From JAPHSX01 sp050298555 (GTDB lineage Bacteria; Pseudomonadota; Gammaproteobacteria; Thiohalomonadales; Thiohalomonadaceae): a DNA stretch of 6,863 nucleotides. This document shows positions 6,521-6,863 of this stretch, piece after piece. The notes under the pieces are model-generated. The model had not been told where the DNA came from. It worked only from the letters and a program-made list of their open reading frames with translations, and searched no databases. The stretch's first letter is position 1; each line of letters starts with the position of its first letter. The DNA lies in assembly GCA_050298555.1 (NCBI GenBank), contig JBNKUL010000067.1, positions 1 to 6,863 on the forward strand. The letters run 5' to 3'. The translations under genes were made by a program, and so were the position numbers.

Positions 6521-6863
6521 TACTTGCGCCAGAAGGTAGGGGTCAGCAGTACCAGCAGGGTGAAGATCTCCAGGCGTCCCAGAAGCATGGCAAAACAGAG
6601 TCCCCATTTTGTGAAGTCGGGGAGGTCGGAATAGTGCAGTGCAACATCACCGAGACCCGGGCCGAGATTGTTCATGCAGGCGGCCACGGCAGAGAAGGCC
6701 GTGACTTGATCCAGGCCGGCGAGCATCAGCAACAGCAGGACAATGCTGAATATGGCCACGTAGGTGGCGAAAAATCCCCACACAGAATCGACAACACGTT
6801 CTGGGAGCGGTTTACCACCGACCTTGATGGGGATCACCGCGTTGGGATGAACCAGACGGTTAA
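6520..6863 (-). CDS. trkH: Trk potassium uptake protein TrkH, C-terminal part
   Basis: TrkH is the membrane pore subunit of the Trk potassium uptake system and works with the cytoplasmic NAD-binding regulator TrkA. Only the last 113 codons are in the window; the whole protein is normally about 480 residues and begins beyond the right edge. The visible part reads RLVHPNAVIPIKVGGKPLPE, then ERVVDSVWGFFATYVAIFSI entering a membrane helix. It continues with MNNLGPGLGDVA, matching the fourth selectivity-filter loop (NNLGPGLG in E. coli), and ends with MLLGRLEIFTLLVLLTPTFW followed by RK, almost identical to the E. coli C-terminus. The TAA stop (6520-6522) overlaps the methyltransferase ATG by one base, so the two are read from one message. 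TrkA is not in the window. Confidence 0.95.
   Translation of the reverse strand, partial: NRLVHPNAVIPIKVGGKPLPERVVDSVWGFFATYVAIFSIVLLLLMLAGLDQVTAFSAVAACMNNLGPGLGDVALHYSDLPDFTKWGLCFAMLLGRLEIFTLLVLLTPTFWRK

Noticed and set aside
6521..6607. N-terminal extension of the methyltransferase to an ATG at 6607
   Set aside because: The extra 29 residues overlap trkH on the same strand, show no domain character, and the ATG at 6520 has the TAATG junction and a typical family start.

Overview
The window looks like ordinary chromosome from a GC-rich gammaproteobacterium. An SbcB-type exonuclease I, a TrkH potassium transporter that closely resembles the enterobacterial protein, a c-type cytochrome lipoprotein and a multidomain c-di-GMP protein all point that way. 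The genus cannot be read from the sequence. I see no tRNA, rRNA, CRISPR array, transposase or phage gene.

Layout. (1) Positions 1-1252, minus strand: exonuclease I (sbcB), with its C-terminus cut off by the window edge. (2) A 118-base divergent spacer with a plausible promoter for the rightward gene. (3) 1371-2204, plus: an inositol-monophosphatase-family phosphatase with all metal-site motifs, followed by a strong hairpin. (4) 2273-2671, plus: a small monoheme cytochrome c lipoprotein. (5) 2595-2846, minus: a small protein with two predicted membrane segments, of unknown function, whose 3' end overlaps the cytochrome gene tail-to-tail by 77 bases. (6) 2847-3029: a gap with a palindrome, a lone TTGACA hexamer and a short stretch that looks like the end of a lost reading frame. 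(7) 3030-5939, plus: a large membrane sensor (Cache-like periplasmic domain, PAS, GGDEF, EAL) that probably makes and/or degrades c-di-GMP. (8) A REP-like hairpin in the 35-base convergent gap. (9) 5975-6520, minus: a SAM-dependent methyltransferase. (10) 6520-6863, minus: the C-terminal end of trkH, whose stop codon overlaps the methyltransferase start as TAATG.

The genes do not form one pathway. The only clear co-transcribed pair is trkH and the methyltransferase. The phosphatase and cytochrome lie in the same direction but have a hairpin between them. The most interesting points are the overlapping small membrane protein gene, the coding-like remnant before the c-di-GMP gene, the two hairpins sharing a GCTTCGCT core, and the coupling of a methyltransferase to trkH. 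I found no convincing undescribed multi-gene system.
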